This document shows positions 1 to 12,628 of a stretch of DNA of 64,000 nt, in pieces. This DNA is from Garcia nutans. Its lineage: Eukaryota; Streptophyta; Magnoliopsida; Malpighiales; Euphorbiaceae. Location of the stretch: the NCBI GenBank assembly GCA_947685225.1, contig CANTUV010000010.1, positions 6,324,001 through 6,388,000 on the forward strand, written 5' to 3'. Within the stretch, counting starts at the first letter, position 1. Each line of letters opens with the position of its first letter. Both the position numbers and the translations under genes were made by a program. Under the pieces are notes generated by a model. That model did not search any database. It saw only the letters and a list, made by a program, of their open reading frames with translations, and was not told the origin of the DNA.

Positions 1-3000
1 ATTTTCAAATGTTAAGTGAAATTCTTATAAGTAAAAAGTTATTATTTAAATTTTTTATATAATATTTTCATTGAAATTAATAAAAAATTATTTTAAAAAT
101 AAAAATTCGATTATAAATAAATTTTTAGGCCTGGTAGTCTAATTATTGAGCATTATGTTTAGAATTTACTTGAACAAAATTAATTTTAGTCTAGTTAAGA
201 TGAAGTCAATTCTAAAATCTTACTAATTTAGAATTTATTTTGTAATTTTATAAAATCTAATAGAGCTCAAATTAAATATAACGAGATATACTTTTATACA
301 ATTTTTATTCATAGCAAGAATGAAATACATAGATTTGTAAATAAGTTTCATAAAATTTATGAAATCCATTTATTACTTTTTGCAATGGAAGTTGTTTGTT
401 GTTTTTTTTTTTATCATATATATTATATTCACAATAATTAATTTTTTTTAATAATTTATCGAACACATTATAAGACAAAAAGAAAATAATATATTTTATA
501 GAGATATATTATATAAATTATATTTTATTAAAAAAAATTATATTATCATATATTTGAAAGATACAATAAAATACTGAAAAAATAAATTATAAAAAATATT
601 AAATTATTTTATTACAATTCAACTTTACAGCTGTCTAAATAATTATAGGTCTATTTTTAATAGCTTAAACTTATTCTAGGCTTTCAATTAAATTGACATG
701 ATTTTTATAAATGCTAAAATAGGCCTCTATAAATCTTAAAATAAAAAACAAATGGATCCGAGTTAAAATTCAAAATGAGTTGGCCTGAACATGCCCACTT
801 TGCCACAGGCCCGTGTAAATTGGGCATGTCAATTCGCCACAGGCTCTGCCTCCAAAGTTTTGCTCCAAATGTTAGGCTAATTGCGTCCGGATTCGGTTTG
901 TATCCAATTCCAATTTGAATTCTAATCTCTGAAATTTTTTTAAACAAGGGAAGAGTTTGCCTATAACGAGATCATTAAAAGAGAAAAATCCTAATAACAA
1001 CAAGAATGAAGAAAACAAACAACAACTATTAAGGAAATAGTAACCAAAATAGCAAATAAAACATGTAATACCCTTATATCCTATATACGTATAATACATA
1101 TATCCAGTATATATAAAATATGCATATACTGCATAAAAATATCACAATTCGAATTAATAAAAAAAATTTTACTTTCCTAATTTATAATCTTAAATACTTT
1201 TAAATATATATTTAAATAACAAATAAAATATTATTAGAAATCATATGTTCTAAATTAAGCATTTTTCATAAAAATCTCTTAAAAAAATTCGTCAGAGTTT
1301 TATCTATAATTTGGACATTTCCAAATTCAACAAAACCACAACCTGCACACAAAAGTACTCCCAATAAACCAATTCATATATTTTCCCAATACTCCTCAAT
1401 TCCTTCAAATTTCACAACACATTTATAAATATTCATATATATATATATATATATATTTGAAAACACATATCCACCCACATTATAAGTTTCTTTCAACACA
1501 ATCTTTATAATTTACAATATATATACATCAAAATATAATATAATATATGAAATATCAAAATGTAATAAAAACATATACATGTTGGCAGTGTTTCTGATCT
1601 TGACATCCAAAAATCAACTCTACACTTAAAATCTCAAATCTAGACCCGACTTGGTCTGGATGAACTCTCCGGCTCTATCGAATCTCCCGTCACCTGCGCG
1701 ATAAATTATAATCTCGCTAAACCAAAAGCCCAACGATACAAACTTTGATAGAAATAAAACTGTAAAATAATGCCAATAAACAATGCTTATGTATATCATG
1801 ACACCATATGTCATATCATTTCATTTTAAATATATTTTTTAATAATTTTACATTTTACATACAACAAACACAAACATGAGCCCAAATAATCTAATATATT
1901 ATTCAAATTATAGAGTTACTGTTTTGATCCATATTGACATCCAGTGTCTAGTCTGAAGGCAAGTAACGCCCAACGTCTAGCTCGAAGGCAATTCATAGTG
2001 ATGCCTAGCATTTAACCCAAAAGCAAGTGACGTCCAACGTCTAGCCCGAAAGCAAATTAAATAATTGCTCAAAAGCTAGCCCCAAAAGCAAATAATGAGA
2101 ATAACCTCATAGGCATGCTGCCAAACACAAAACTCTAAAAATTGAATAACATACTAGGCATGCAATTATTACATATATTTCATTATCAATCTCTTTCTCA
2201 TTTTTTCATAATTCATTAGGCACATTACCTCTTTTTTTATTATCAATTAGACTATTTATTTTCACATTTTTCTCATATTGTTTCATTTTTTTATTTTTCA
2301 TCATATTGCATTATTTTTACTTTTTTTTTCATTCATATCAATGTCAATTTATAGTAATTCATCATATCTCATCATTTCATCACAATGTATCACATTTCAC
2401 ATTAAATATTACATTACCCAAATATTTTGGGTTATTTTCACATAATATACATATTTCATATGTTACACAATTTAGCCATTAACAATAGCTTTTCACAATG
2501 TATTTAACACATATATAATATTACACATGTCATTGCATATTATTCATAAATAATTAATTCATCAAGTAGCTTAACACATTTTTCAATTCAAAATGTGTTA
2601 AGACCAATATAATGTAAATATGTCCAATTAATCCAAAGTTTATACTTACCTCTAAAAATAACAAAAAAAAAAAACTCAAACACCACCTCCAACCTTATCT
2701 TCCTACTTGCCCCTCAATACTTGAATTGGACAAATCAATACTTCTCAATGCCTATACCAAATGTAATAATAAATAATCATTTAGTATCACATTCTAAGCC
2801 ATTTCCAATATTAAAATCCCTGTTAATCACTTAAAATAACTTTATACATACCCAAATAGACAATTAAATCTTAAAACTTCAAAAACTCAAAACACACATA
2901 ATCACAATTTTCATAAAATCCAAAGAAAAAAGTTGAAAACTTATTAAGTTTGGTGAAAATCACCAAAAATCCACTTTGAACACTTGAAATTCTTTAATTT

Positions 3001-3490
3001 GTGGAGTATAAAAGAAACAAAATCCTTGAGCTACCTATCCATGGAGGTCGACCTTAAGAAGAAGCAAAAGATGAAAAACAAAATTAATTTTCTCTTTCTT
3101 TCCACTTTCATTTTAAACCACATATATATTATTTTAATAATTTAATAATTAATAATTTATTTATTTAATTAAATCCTAAAATATATCTTTCATTCAAAAA
3201 TTATTTATTTTTAAATTATTTTAATAATTTTAAATTTTAAAATTTATTTATAAAAATACCATTGGACTTTGACTTTTTAAGAATTTGGCTTTTGTATATA
3301 TTATATATATTTTGTATTAATAATAAAATTGTATGTTTTGTTTTTCACAATCATATAGTTCATGGTTTTTTGGTTAGCTATAGATTAAATTCAGGAATCA
3401 AAATATGACAGCATAACTACTCCTCAATAATAGGATCACATAGCCAATATTTATTTGCATCTAACCTCCTCTGTTGCGATCAGTATAATG
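1..3490. other. AT-rich intergenic DNA, no gene seen
   Basis: This stretch is dominated by A and T runs, with an (AT)n tract near 1436-1456. No open stretch resembles a known protein and no exon pattern was found on either strand. The only structure that stands out is the cluster of short repeats at 1946-2091, listed separately. It may be the remnant of an old transposon, but no terminal repeats were recognised. Confidence 0.6.
1946..2091 (+). repeat. Cluster of about five short direct repeats
   Basis: A unit close to GTCTAGCYCGAAGGCAA recurs at 1946, 1975, 2039 and 2075, with a weaker copy near 2003-2025 (cctagc...aaaagcaa). Spacing is irregular (29 to 64 bases), so this is a dispersed cluster and not a clean tandem array. 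The units are richer in G and C than their surroundings. No function is assigned. Confidence 0.6.
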
Positions 3491-3498
3491 TAAAGTAC

Positions 3499-6400
3499 TC
3501 ATGAACATTTTAAAAAAGGATCAAAAGTTATTTCCATTTGAAACAAAAATGCGCCAAAAAGCCTGTCACCTTTGTTTGAACTGCATCGGGTTGGTGTTTG
3601 AGGCGGTCTAGGTTGGGAAGGAGAGCATGCATCAATTAGGTTCCATTGATCATTTGGGAATTGATCTCTCGCTCGATGTAAGTTGATGTCTGAGCTAGCA
3701 GATGAAGGCATTTCCATCTTTCTCTTGTTCTTGAACCTTCATCTAACAAGGATACGAGGGACAAACAACAAAGCAAAATAGACAGATTGATTTACTTTGT
3801 TATCATAAATAGCATATCAATAATTTAAGAAACCTGTCCTTTCGCTTCTCAAGATATCTCTGCGCTGATGCTTTTCTACTGATTGAACCTTCTGAAACAT
3901 TTTTAAAAATGATAACACAAATAAAATGAAAAGAAATAATAGTCAAAAGCATTTATGGAAAAATACATAAAAGGGCAGCCCGATACACTAACGCTCCAGC
4001 TATGCGCAGGGTCCGGGAAAAGGTTGGACCCATTGGGTCTTTTATGGAGGGAAAAAAAGACCTACATTCTCCCTACTAGTACTATGGAGGGAAAAAAAAG
4101 AAAAATAACAAAATGGTAGGAGGGAAGGGCAAAAATCAATCCCCTCTTTTCAGGCCCTTTTTTTTTTGCCTCCAGTTCATTCCCTTCGTTATTTTCATAG
4201 TATCTCCAGTCTTTTACACAGTGAAGTGGATTCCAGAAACAGATTGAACTGGCCTCGGAAGCAGGCTGATTGATCATTTAAAAATATTTAAATTACATGG
4301 GAACCAAAGTCAATGTCTTGGAACCAAAATGAGTCCAAATATTAGAACTGATATAATCAATAAAAAAAGCCCTCACAAAGATTGGCCAAAGAAAAACTTC
4401 TCTACCTTGGTCAGGCAAATAGTGAAAAAGATTTCTTTTTGAACAAGCAAAGAAAGGTTAAAGAAATATGGCCTATATTTTGTAATCTAGGCCATTGAAA
4501 TGGTTCTGTACAAATAACATAAAAGTAATAGGAAAGGAAAGAGAAAAACTTCAATATCCACATGAAAAAAGGGCAGATACTTTTATTCTTATTTTCTCAC
4601 ATGGTCATGCTGAATTGCTCAACATAGCATGAGATATCTAAATTGAATTTATAGCCACAAGGAACACTGATGTAGGAACAATCTATAAAGGAGTCGTAAC
4701 AGTTAAAATCGTTGACTGATAAATGACAGCATCAAATAGAGTATATGCAGAATCTATTTAGCAGGGTGTCACCTGCTCTATTTTGAGTTTGGGATAAGAA
4801 AAAAATCAATTTATCCCTGAGCTTGATTGAGAAGAGACCACAGAAGCAATTTTATCTTTAGATTAGCATAGGCACTAACCTAGGTTGTCTTCATGAGATA
4901 TGTTGCATTCTTCCCTGGGCAGCTGACAATTTTCTGCCACTTTTCCTGAAAAGTAAAATCATGACAACCGGTTACAAAGAATTATCAAACTACTAAGGCC
5001 TTTGGTATAGACGTGCACTGCACTTTGAGCTAAGAAATGTGTCATGTACCCTAATGTTCATTGGCCCATGAAAAGCTCATTGGAGCAGCCTCTAGAAATG
5101 AAGCAACATCAAGTAGCAAATCAGCAGCCCAAAATGGAACCCAAGCCCAAAGAAAGGACTGTGGCAAGCACGAGAAAAATACTGAGCTTTTGATTGTCAT
5201 TTTGTTATTCTGATATGCAAGACTCTAGAGAATTCATTATCAATATAAATGTACCCAGTGAAGAAATGTAACGGCAAGCATATTATAGAATACAATCTCA
5301 TTTTCTCTCTACATTCTCTATTTCTCTCTATTTCTTCTCTTCTTTCCCTTTTTCTAATATTTCTTCTATTTCTCAGCCCCAATTTCTTCTAATTTTCATG
5401 GTCGTGAACTTAAGTCCATGACAAAATGCAGGCCACTTGTTCTGAAAGTAAACTGCTAAGAAGTATGCAGACTGCCCAGCCTCATTAAGTTGATAATTCT
5501 GACTCTGGAACTGTAACAACAATTAGGAACAAGAAAATGAAATAATCTATGAATTTTCACAAGACAGAGTCCAATAAGACACTTGAGAACCAACGTGTAC
5601 GCACGGTTGGAAAGATCAGCATAGGAGAACTAGGAGATGTTTTGACACCTGGACTTTCTAATTGGCATGGTATAATGGGCCAAAATGCTGGAACTGCATC
5701 AGCTGAAGTTTCTAAAGACAGAGAGAATGGGTATCCAGCAAGCTGCATTATTGCTCTTGCCTGAAAATAATTACATCAGAAGGGGCCAGTCTGCTCACTG
5801 CGGCAACATATGTTTCAGTCTTTATAGAACGGAAACAAAATCCAGAAAACTTTCTAAAAGGAAAATTTTCTACCTTATCACTTGGTACATCATCATAGAC
5901 GCTGATCTTACCACAGTAAAAAATAGTCATCTGACCTATAGGCTCATTTGCTGCACCTTTATCTCTGTCGAGTTAAAATATATTATATCAGTCTTTGAAC
6001 TTCAACTAATCCATTGCAGCAATACAACAATACTTGTCATGGCCATATCCCTGATGCTAGACAAACTGATTTGCACAGCAGCACAGGCATCAAAATTACG
6101 CATATTTCACAGTGTTTCCAATAGGTATTTCACATCATGAAAATCTAAACGAAAAGCGAAAAAAAAAATCCCAAAGGAGGCCAAACAAGAAATTCAACCA
6201 AACTGAGAAGCCCGGGATGTGGAATGGGCCATGATAGGAAAAAATACACACCACAAATTGTCTGTGGTGGTATAGATCTACAGACATCATCTTATAAGTT
6301 CTGATTCAATTTAACTGCATCTATAAATCATTTCATCACAAGACATTATTTTAAAAAGCATATGTTATTGCAAAAGTACCATCAGCCATTTGATGATACG

Positions 6401-7960
6401 AACAGAGAAGATACATAGTTTCAACCATTTTCAAACTTAATACAAACTCCAAGCATTTTTTATTGAACTGATACGAAGTTATAACTCAAATACATGCAAG
6501 TGCATGTTATTTCATATTGACAGAAGAGAAAGAAAGAAAGGAAGATGATAATGATGAAGAAAAGAGTAAACAAAGAAAAAGAAAAAAGAGCCTACTTAAA
6601 TAACACAGATTACAGAAAAACAACCCTAGGCAAGTCAAAGCGACTTTGTTGACCAAGACAACAATTGTCGTTACCCAAATTCCTTTTTTATTTTTTGCAC
6701 CCTCCGTTTTATTTAACCTCTCTGTAAAAAAAAAATTATTTGTTTAAAGGTGTTTTTAAAAATTTAAAGAATAATTAATTAAAAAATTTTAATTGTGTAG
6801 TTATTAATTAATAAAAGATAATAAATAGAATAATAGATAAAAAAATATTTAAATAAATTATAATTATTTTTTAATCTATATACTGTTTTTATATGAAACT
6901 TTAAATAAAAATTAATTTTTTTTAAAATTCAAATCCTTTTTCGTGCCATTGGTAAACTCACAGCAAGACAAGCCGTTCGGATTCGAGACAAAGAGGGTAT
7001 CATTAACATGCTGACGCCAATAGTCATAGACTCATAGCACAAACTTGATCCCCAAAGTCAAAAACCAAGTCTATCCAATATCCATTAAGAGATAACCAAA
7101 ACCGAGGGCCAACATTAAAAAATGAGCTTGATAATCTATCCATTAACATGCAACTCCTCTCAAACGCAAAATATTAAGAGATAATCGTGATGATAAGGCT
7201 GCTAAATCAACTATATTAACTACGAAAGAACTCAAGGAATAACCTAGGGGAATCCGAATATTTTCTCCATGACTACGAGATGAGCCGGAAGATCAATGGT
7301 AAAATCATGTTTTGTGCGATCACGTCGCCAATACGGAACGGGTTCTTCCGGCGAAGGGAGGATCCGAGAATCGGCGTTCGTTTCCGTCACTGAAACAGGG
7401 GAATTTGCAGTCGCCTATATAATGAATAAATAAATTATAAGAAGCCAATAAAAGAAATATAAAAGAAACGCCGAAAGGTATAGAAATCGACGGAACATTT
7501 ATTTCAGTATTTGCTAAAAAAATTAAAGAAAATGAAAAAAAAAAGCCTACATTGCTATGATCGTCACTCATTTTAATAATAATGAAAGAATAACTGCGAC
7601 TAATAGTTAAAAATAATAAGACTGGAAAACGCACGCGATGAGAGTAATCTGGATGGGGAATGTAGAGTCTTCTTCGAGCTTCGTCGCCTTTCGAATCCGG
7701 CGCCTTTTCCAGAAGCGTTTTGCGAGAGATCGCTTGCTGTATTACCTGCGATTTGTTCCACGACGGCCGTCTCATACCTGCAGTGACAGACCACTAATTC
7801 ACTGTACTTTCATGTAGAAAAATATGAACAGGAGGGAGATACCTTTCTCTTTGAGGTATCGCCGGCAATCTGAGCGAGTGAGCTGAGAAATGTCATCTTC
7901 AGTGACTTGTTGGAGGGGTTTGTCGAGAGGAGACCGGGCAAGAGAGTCTCCCGGTTGCAT
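3499..7960 (-). CDS. TIFY4: PEAPOD-type TIFY repressor (TIFY4), multi-exon
   Basis: PEAPOD proteins are nuclear repressors that limit proliferation of dispersed meristematic cells in leaves; they work with KIX8/9 adaptors and TOPLESS. Exon 1 (7960-7843) starts MQPGD and carries the PPD domain (TEDDISQLTRSDCRRYLKEKG), which continues in exon 2 (7777-7635, MRRPSWNKSQ). Exon 3 starts at 7414. The TIFY exon (5964-5874) reads MTIFYCGKISVYDD, with Cys where Ser or Gly is usual. The following exons are 5760 to about 5601 (ARAIMQLA), 4945-4880 (KVAENCQ), 3891-3834 and 3736 onward. The last two hold the Jas-like motif (SRKASAQRYLEKRKDRF). Splice phases agree at every junction I could test. The 3' end of exon 3 does not join in phase to the TIFY exon, so one small exon is probably missed. 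The stop at 3499 is the first in frame; the true C-terminus may be spliced differently. ATG 7960 is preferred over 7993 because the family starts there. Confidence 0.88.
3973..4040 (-). mobile_element. 3' fragment of an Au-type SINE in a TIFY4 intron
   Basis: Read on the minus strand, this piece has the end region of the plant Au SINE: a GGGTCC block, a CCCGGACCCTGCGCATAG block and a terminal CGGGCTGCCC. The same order is seen in the fuller SINE at 61426. The tRNA-like head with A and B boxes is absent, so only the 3' part remains. It sits between the 4880-4945 and 3834-3891 exons of TIFY4, in the same orientation as the gene. Confidence 0.65.
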
Positions 7961-8047
7961 GGCTTTAGATATCGGCAAGTAATTGGAAAACAAGAAAATG
8001 AGTAAGATTTCAGAAATTCATCTCCAGAGTTTATCGGTGACACAGAT

Positions 8048-8608
8048 GTGTTTCTCAAAACTTAAAAGCTAATTGATTATAAGTAATTTTTAGATTATAA
8101 GTTGTTTATTTAAGTGTTTCTGAAAACTTAAATAGTAAATTTTAATCAGTTTTTTAAAAGTTGAGTTTTGCTATTTTTTTAAGCACTTATTTTTTAAGCA
8201 GTTTTGACCACGTAAAAGATCATACTATCCCTACCAACTTTAGTAATATTTACATGGTAGTTTTTTATTTGTATAATTTATTGATAACATCATTATTATT
8301 ATTATTATTATATTTATTATTATTAAATAAATTTTATTATTATTATTATTATTATTGCAAAATAAATTTTAAATTGATATTTAAAAAATTATTTTTATAT
8401 AATAAATAAATTCAGGGACAGTTTGGTCATTTTGACAGTTTCTGCAATTAAAAACTGATTATAAGCTGATTTTATATAAACACTAAACTAATTATAAACT
8501 GATTATTTACTAGTTTACAGAAACGCTTAACTGCTTATTTTTAATCTGATTATAATCTAAAAATTACTTATTTACAATAAGCTGAAAAATTTAAGTCACG
8601 AGAAACAC
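8048..8608. mobile_element. MITE copy 1, just upstream of TIFY4
   Basis: The left end reads GTGTTTCTCAAAACTTAAAA and the right end, reverse complemented, reads GTGTTTCTCGTGACTTAAA, giving imperfect terminal inverted repeats. Subterminal blocks such as ACTGATTATAAGC recur in both orientations, and the middle holds an (ATT)n tract at about 8287-8355. No protein is encoded. A second copy lies at 48020-48610 in the opposite orientation. Target duplications are not clear. The GAGxGTGTTTCTC terminus is reminiscent of Tourist/Harbinger MITEs, but the class is not settled. Its left edge is 88 bases from the TIFY4 start codon. Confidence 0.8.
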
Positions 8609-9499
8609 TCTTGCTGTGGTAAATAATAACTGTAGTATTGGAGAGGACTTTTTTTTTTTTTGTAACATATTGGAGAGGACATTTGGGTCGCTGCCTCCCC
8701 CTAACACCTTTGAAATTTTAAAAGGTTTTGCGTTGACTTATTTAATTCCTTTGATGGGGTTGCAACACTGTCAAGGAACCTACTTTATTTTTTTATTTTT
8801 TTAACATAAAAATAAATAATACTCCATATATTTTAAATTTATAGGCTCACATTTTATTTCAAAAAAATTAAAAAAGACAAATTAATAAGTTATATTGAAA
8901 ATATAAATTTATATATATTTTTTTTATTATATTTTTATTTTAGTATAAGATATATTTAATAAGTAACATTAAATAAGAATATTATAAAAATTTAACATGC
9001 TAACCAATTTATTAAAATAATAAGTGGACTATAATTTGAAAGGGATGAACAAGAAAAATAACCCTATCAATTTGAAATAAAAAGGGTATTATTATCTTGT
9101 TTACACCGAGATATATTTCAAAATATTATTGATAAATAAATCAACCTTTTATGGTTTTTCAGAGTAAATAAGAGGGTTGAGCAGTAGTAGTTTTTTAACC
9201 AAGATGCCTAGAGAACAAGTCCTAAGAGTAGTTGAGACAGACAAAGGGTGAAAACATTGGATATGCATCATGATAAGGACGTCCATTATTATTTGAATAT
9301 TCTTGTGCAATATCATCCACACTCTTTTAACTGAAAAATAAATAAGCACAGCAACATTAAGGGGTCAAGGCCTCTCTTTTATTCGAAGTATATATTGTCA
9401 TCGACATACTGCATATAAATATATGTACATATATCTTATCCTCTTTTTATACTACGTAATACACATAAGAGGAGGCAAGCATAAATATATATTTCGTCC
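8609..9499. other. AT-rich spacer, no gene seen
   Basis: Spacer between the MITE and the chlorophyllase remnant. It contains T- and A-rich runs and a few short open stretches without recognisable similarity. A slightly more mixed patch at about 9160-9370 has no domain I can name. Confidence 0.5.
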
Positions 9500-10190
9500 C
9501 TAGGTAGCCGCTTGTGAGAGGGCTAGCTTTTCATCACCCGAAGTCCTTAAACACTGCAAGATACTGCCAACGGGGCAAAAGATTTCGCCCCAACAGCCTA
9601 TTAAATTGGGCATGGTATCAATTATTGTAGTTGTTTCGTGTGGACAGAATTTTAAGTTGGACTTGGCTTTCTCAGTGAATTGTGAAGGATCAAGCTTCAC
9701 CGGAGTAACGGAATGATTATTCACACTAGTCAGATAGTCACTGCTTTTACCTTGTACATAATCCAAAAATGCCACAGTAATGCCTCCTACAGTTCTCCTC
9801 ATCGGATCCTTATGATATTCGTTGCCTGCCTTCTTGCACATACGACTTAGGAGATTTTCGTAAAGAGACAGATTATCATCTAACATGTCCGTGTGGCCGT
9901 AGTCTGTGCTAACAAAATGACCACTATCAGACTTGCACTCGTAAAAAAAGTCTTCATGGTTTAACCTGTCTGGGGCACAAGGAGGACAGCTACCAATTCT
10001 TTGATTACCCAAAGCCAGTGCCAATTACAGTAACAGGAATACCTAAATTAAAAGAGTGGGAAGTGAAACTAAGAATTTCAGGCTCAGGTTGGCAATTTTT
10101 TCTAAAGCCTGCAACAGGATCTATTCCTAGCAGTGCTGAAAATTTCACTTCCAAGGGCGTTTTGGCATATCCAAGTGCAAGTGCAAATCG
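9500..10190 (-). pseudogene. CLH: Chlorophyllase remnant, 5' truncated and frameshifted
   Basis: Chlorophyllase removes phytol from chlorophyll. The first part, in one frame, reads FALALGYAKT, then FSALLGIDPV, then HSFNLGIPVTVIGTG. One extra G at about 10008-10010 shifts the frame. The second part reads NQRIGSCPPCAPD, then DYGHTDMLDD, then DPMRRTVGGI. The likely catalytic Asp (GIDPV) and His (DYGH) are present. The GHSRG nucleophile segment that should precede FALALGYAK is missing and replaced by unrelated residues. It could lie in an upstream exon, but none was found before the sequence turns AT-rich. After the homologous region the frame runs on about 60 residues to the stop at 9500, longer than usual. 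Truncation plus frameshift make a pseudogene most likely. Confidence 0.85.
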
Positions 10191-11872
10191 CATAATGCAT
10201 ACTCTTATTATAAGATGCTTGCATCCACTGTTTCCTCGTTTATTCATCCAATTATTATTATCATATGTTGAACATTGTTAATTTTCCTTGTTAACTTTGA
10301 AATTAATAAATAATCATTTATTAGAATAGTAATAGCTGAATATATACTTTTTTCATAAAATAAAGTATTAAAAATTCGGTAATTAATTCTCTTTTTTTTT
10401 TTAAAAATCATCAATTTAATATAAAAAAAGAATATCAATATCAATTAAGACCAATTATATAAATTTGCTCAGAAATTTACACAATTAGCCATATGTACTC
10501 CTCGATTTTGAAACTGACAGATCATGCCGTCAACTAAAATTCACGCACGATCTGAGAAAATCACTGGCCCTAATATTGCATTGATTTTTCTTTTATTTTA
10601 GTAAATGTGTTAAATTCTGCTATTCTTATTGCTCTCACTGTATTTCATCGTCAAGCAGAAGGTTTGATCAAAATGGCAGAATTCGCAAAGTTATAAAATA
10701 ATGAAATAAAGACGGTAATTACTGTTAAGTTTCAGAGGAAATTGAACAAAAGATTTCTTCATTGATTAATCTGTTAGTTACAGAAGAGGAAATATACACG
10801 AGAAGATCACGTGTGTCGTGCTAAAGAAAACAAAAACAGCTGGCGTCCAGCTGGCTAAACTACCAAAGTCAACAACTCAGGTACCAACTAAGCTAGCTTA
10901 ATTTACTATGTTATAAACGCTGCCGTTTTATGAGTCATAAAACTGGACACTAAACTCTATAATATTTATAAATAAAATATTAATATGCTCTTATATACTC
11001 AATCAAAATTATTTATACAATAAAATTATGTTCAAGGTGATTTAAAATGTAAATACATTGAAGAAATATTGTTAAAAATATAAAAAATAAAAAATATAAA
11101 TTAAAGATAACTATTATGTTTTAAGATTAGAATTTAAAAATAAAAAAAAATAGTGAAGGAGATAATACATGGACGATTAAATAGCTCGAAATTGAGCTAT
11201 TCAACCATCAATTCAACTTATTCAATCGATTATATCGATTTAAATTGATTGAATTGATCAGTTTCGACTTGTACATTTATTAATAAAATTATCTGGACTC
11301 AATAAAATCAATTGAATTTAATCAAATCGATCAATAATAATCGATTTTTAAAAATAATTTTTTTAACCAATTAATAATGATCAGATTAGCTAACTCCTAA
11401 AATTTGACCAATCCAACCGATGTTTATCCCTAAAATAATGTGTCGGTGCCAATATAACCTTTACAAGATAGCTTTATAAAAAATTTATTTTATTTTTATA
11501 TTTCTTCTATTCTATTCTCTTTTTATAAATTATATTCAGATTCTAAATTAAAAATATTATTTGATATAAAATAAAAGATTAGATTATAAAAAAAATATTT
11601 GATTTTTAATAGTTGATTTAAAAAGTAATTTCTAAAAATTTATAAAGGATTAAATTAATTAATAATCCAACTAATAAAATAATTTAAAAAATTTTAATTA
11701 TTAAATTAAATTGATAAAAATAAAATATTTAATAAAAATATTTAAAAATTTAAATAAATTTATTTAAATAATTATTTAAATAAATTATTTTTAAACAAAA
11801 TATTTAAACACGAAAGCGATTACAGTTTCTTTTTCAGCCCTTTAAAATTTGTGCAATTGCATTTGGAAACAG
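10191..11872. other. AT-rich spacer, no gene seen
   Basis: Mostly low-complexity AT sequence. The part at about 11160-11440 is rich in ATCGATT/AATCGAT words, with an end (caatccaaccgatgttt) somewhat like the MITE candidate at 20002-20484, but I could not define ends. The sequence becomes coding-like only from the acceptor at 11871-11872. Confidence 0.5.
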
Positions 11873-12321
11873 GAAAGGTTATTCTGGAATCAGTGATCTT
11901 GACAACTGTAGTGGTCCTGAGTCTTACACTGTACACATTCTGGGCAGCGAGGAGAGGCCATGATTTCAACTTTCTTGGCCCCTTTTTATTTGGTGCCATC
12001 ATTGTTCTTATGGTGTTTGCTTTCATCCAGGTATAATTATTTTTCCGTAACTGGCTGAATATTTTCTTTCCTCTTCTCTTTGTAGTTGAATTTCTAACTT
12101 GTTTCTGGCTTCAGATTCTCTTTCCATTGGGTAGAATCTCTGTGATGATCTATGGGTGTTTGGCCTCGATCATATTCTGTGGATACATTATCTACGACAC
12201 TGATAACCTAATCAAGCGCTACTCCTATGATGAATACATTTGGGCTGCAGTGTCTCTCTATCTCGACATTATTAATCTTTTCCTCTCATTGCTTACTATC
12301 TTCAGGGCTGCTGAGAGCTAA
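11873..12321 (+). pseudogene. LFG: LIFEGUARD/BAX-inhibitor family fragment, last two exons only
   Basis: LIFEGUARD proteins are seven-helix membrane proteins of the TMBIM/BAX-inhibitor family that dampen cell death. Two exons remain, each with good splice sites. Exon 11873-12030 reads KVILESVILTT, then LYTFWAARRGHDFNFLGPF. Exon 12115-12321 reads ILFPLGRISVMIYG, then IIYDTDNLIKRYSYDEYIW, and ends in RAAES. These cover the last four or so helices. The preceding exons, which would encode PELRW...FIRKVY and the first helices, are not found upstream, where the sequence is AT-rich intergenic DNA. The two exons themselves are undamaged, which suggests a recent truncation. A fuller copy follows at 13831. 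Confidence 0.85.
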
Positions 12322-12628
12322 AACATTTGTTGAAGTCCTGTATATTTTTTCTTTTTGTTCACTTATTGGATTGAAGGAGATTGTAACCAATGTGTAAATG
12401 CCTGTAGTGTTGTCTCCCTTCTTTCATAAGGTTTAGGTGCAAATGCCAACACTATGAGAAATCTCTTAAGCCCGGTAAAAAAGTTGACTCACATTTTACA
12501 ATTCCAGCGATTTTTTTTTTTTAAATTTTAAAACTACGACCTGAACAAAGCAAATAAGAGATAATTGCCTTAAATTGCTAAAGCTAACCCTCCATTGTTA
12601 GGGGAAAAAAAAGAGTTAACGTGCAAAC

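Noticed and set aside
5685..6140. 151-codon open frame on the plus strand
   Set aside because: It runs across the TIFY exons and introns of the minus-strand PEAPOD gene and has no recognisable domain.
7320..7775. A single long minus-strand exon of 151 codons
   Set aside because: Only the first 47 or so codons match PEAPOD exon 2; the rest is intron read-through, and the next exon uses another frame from 7414.
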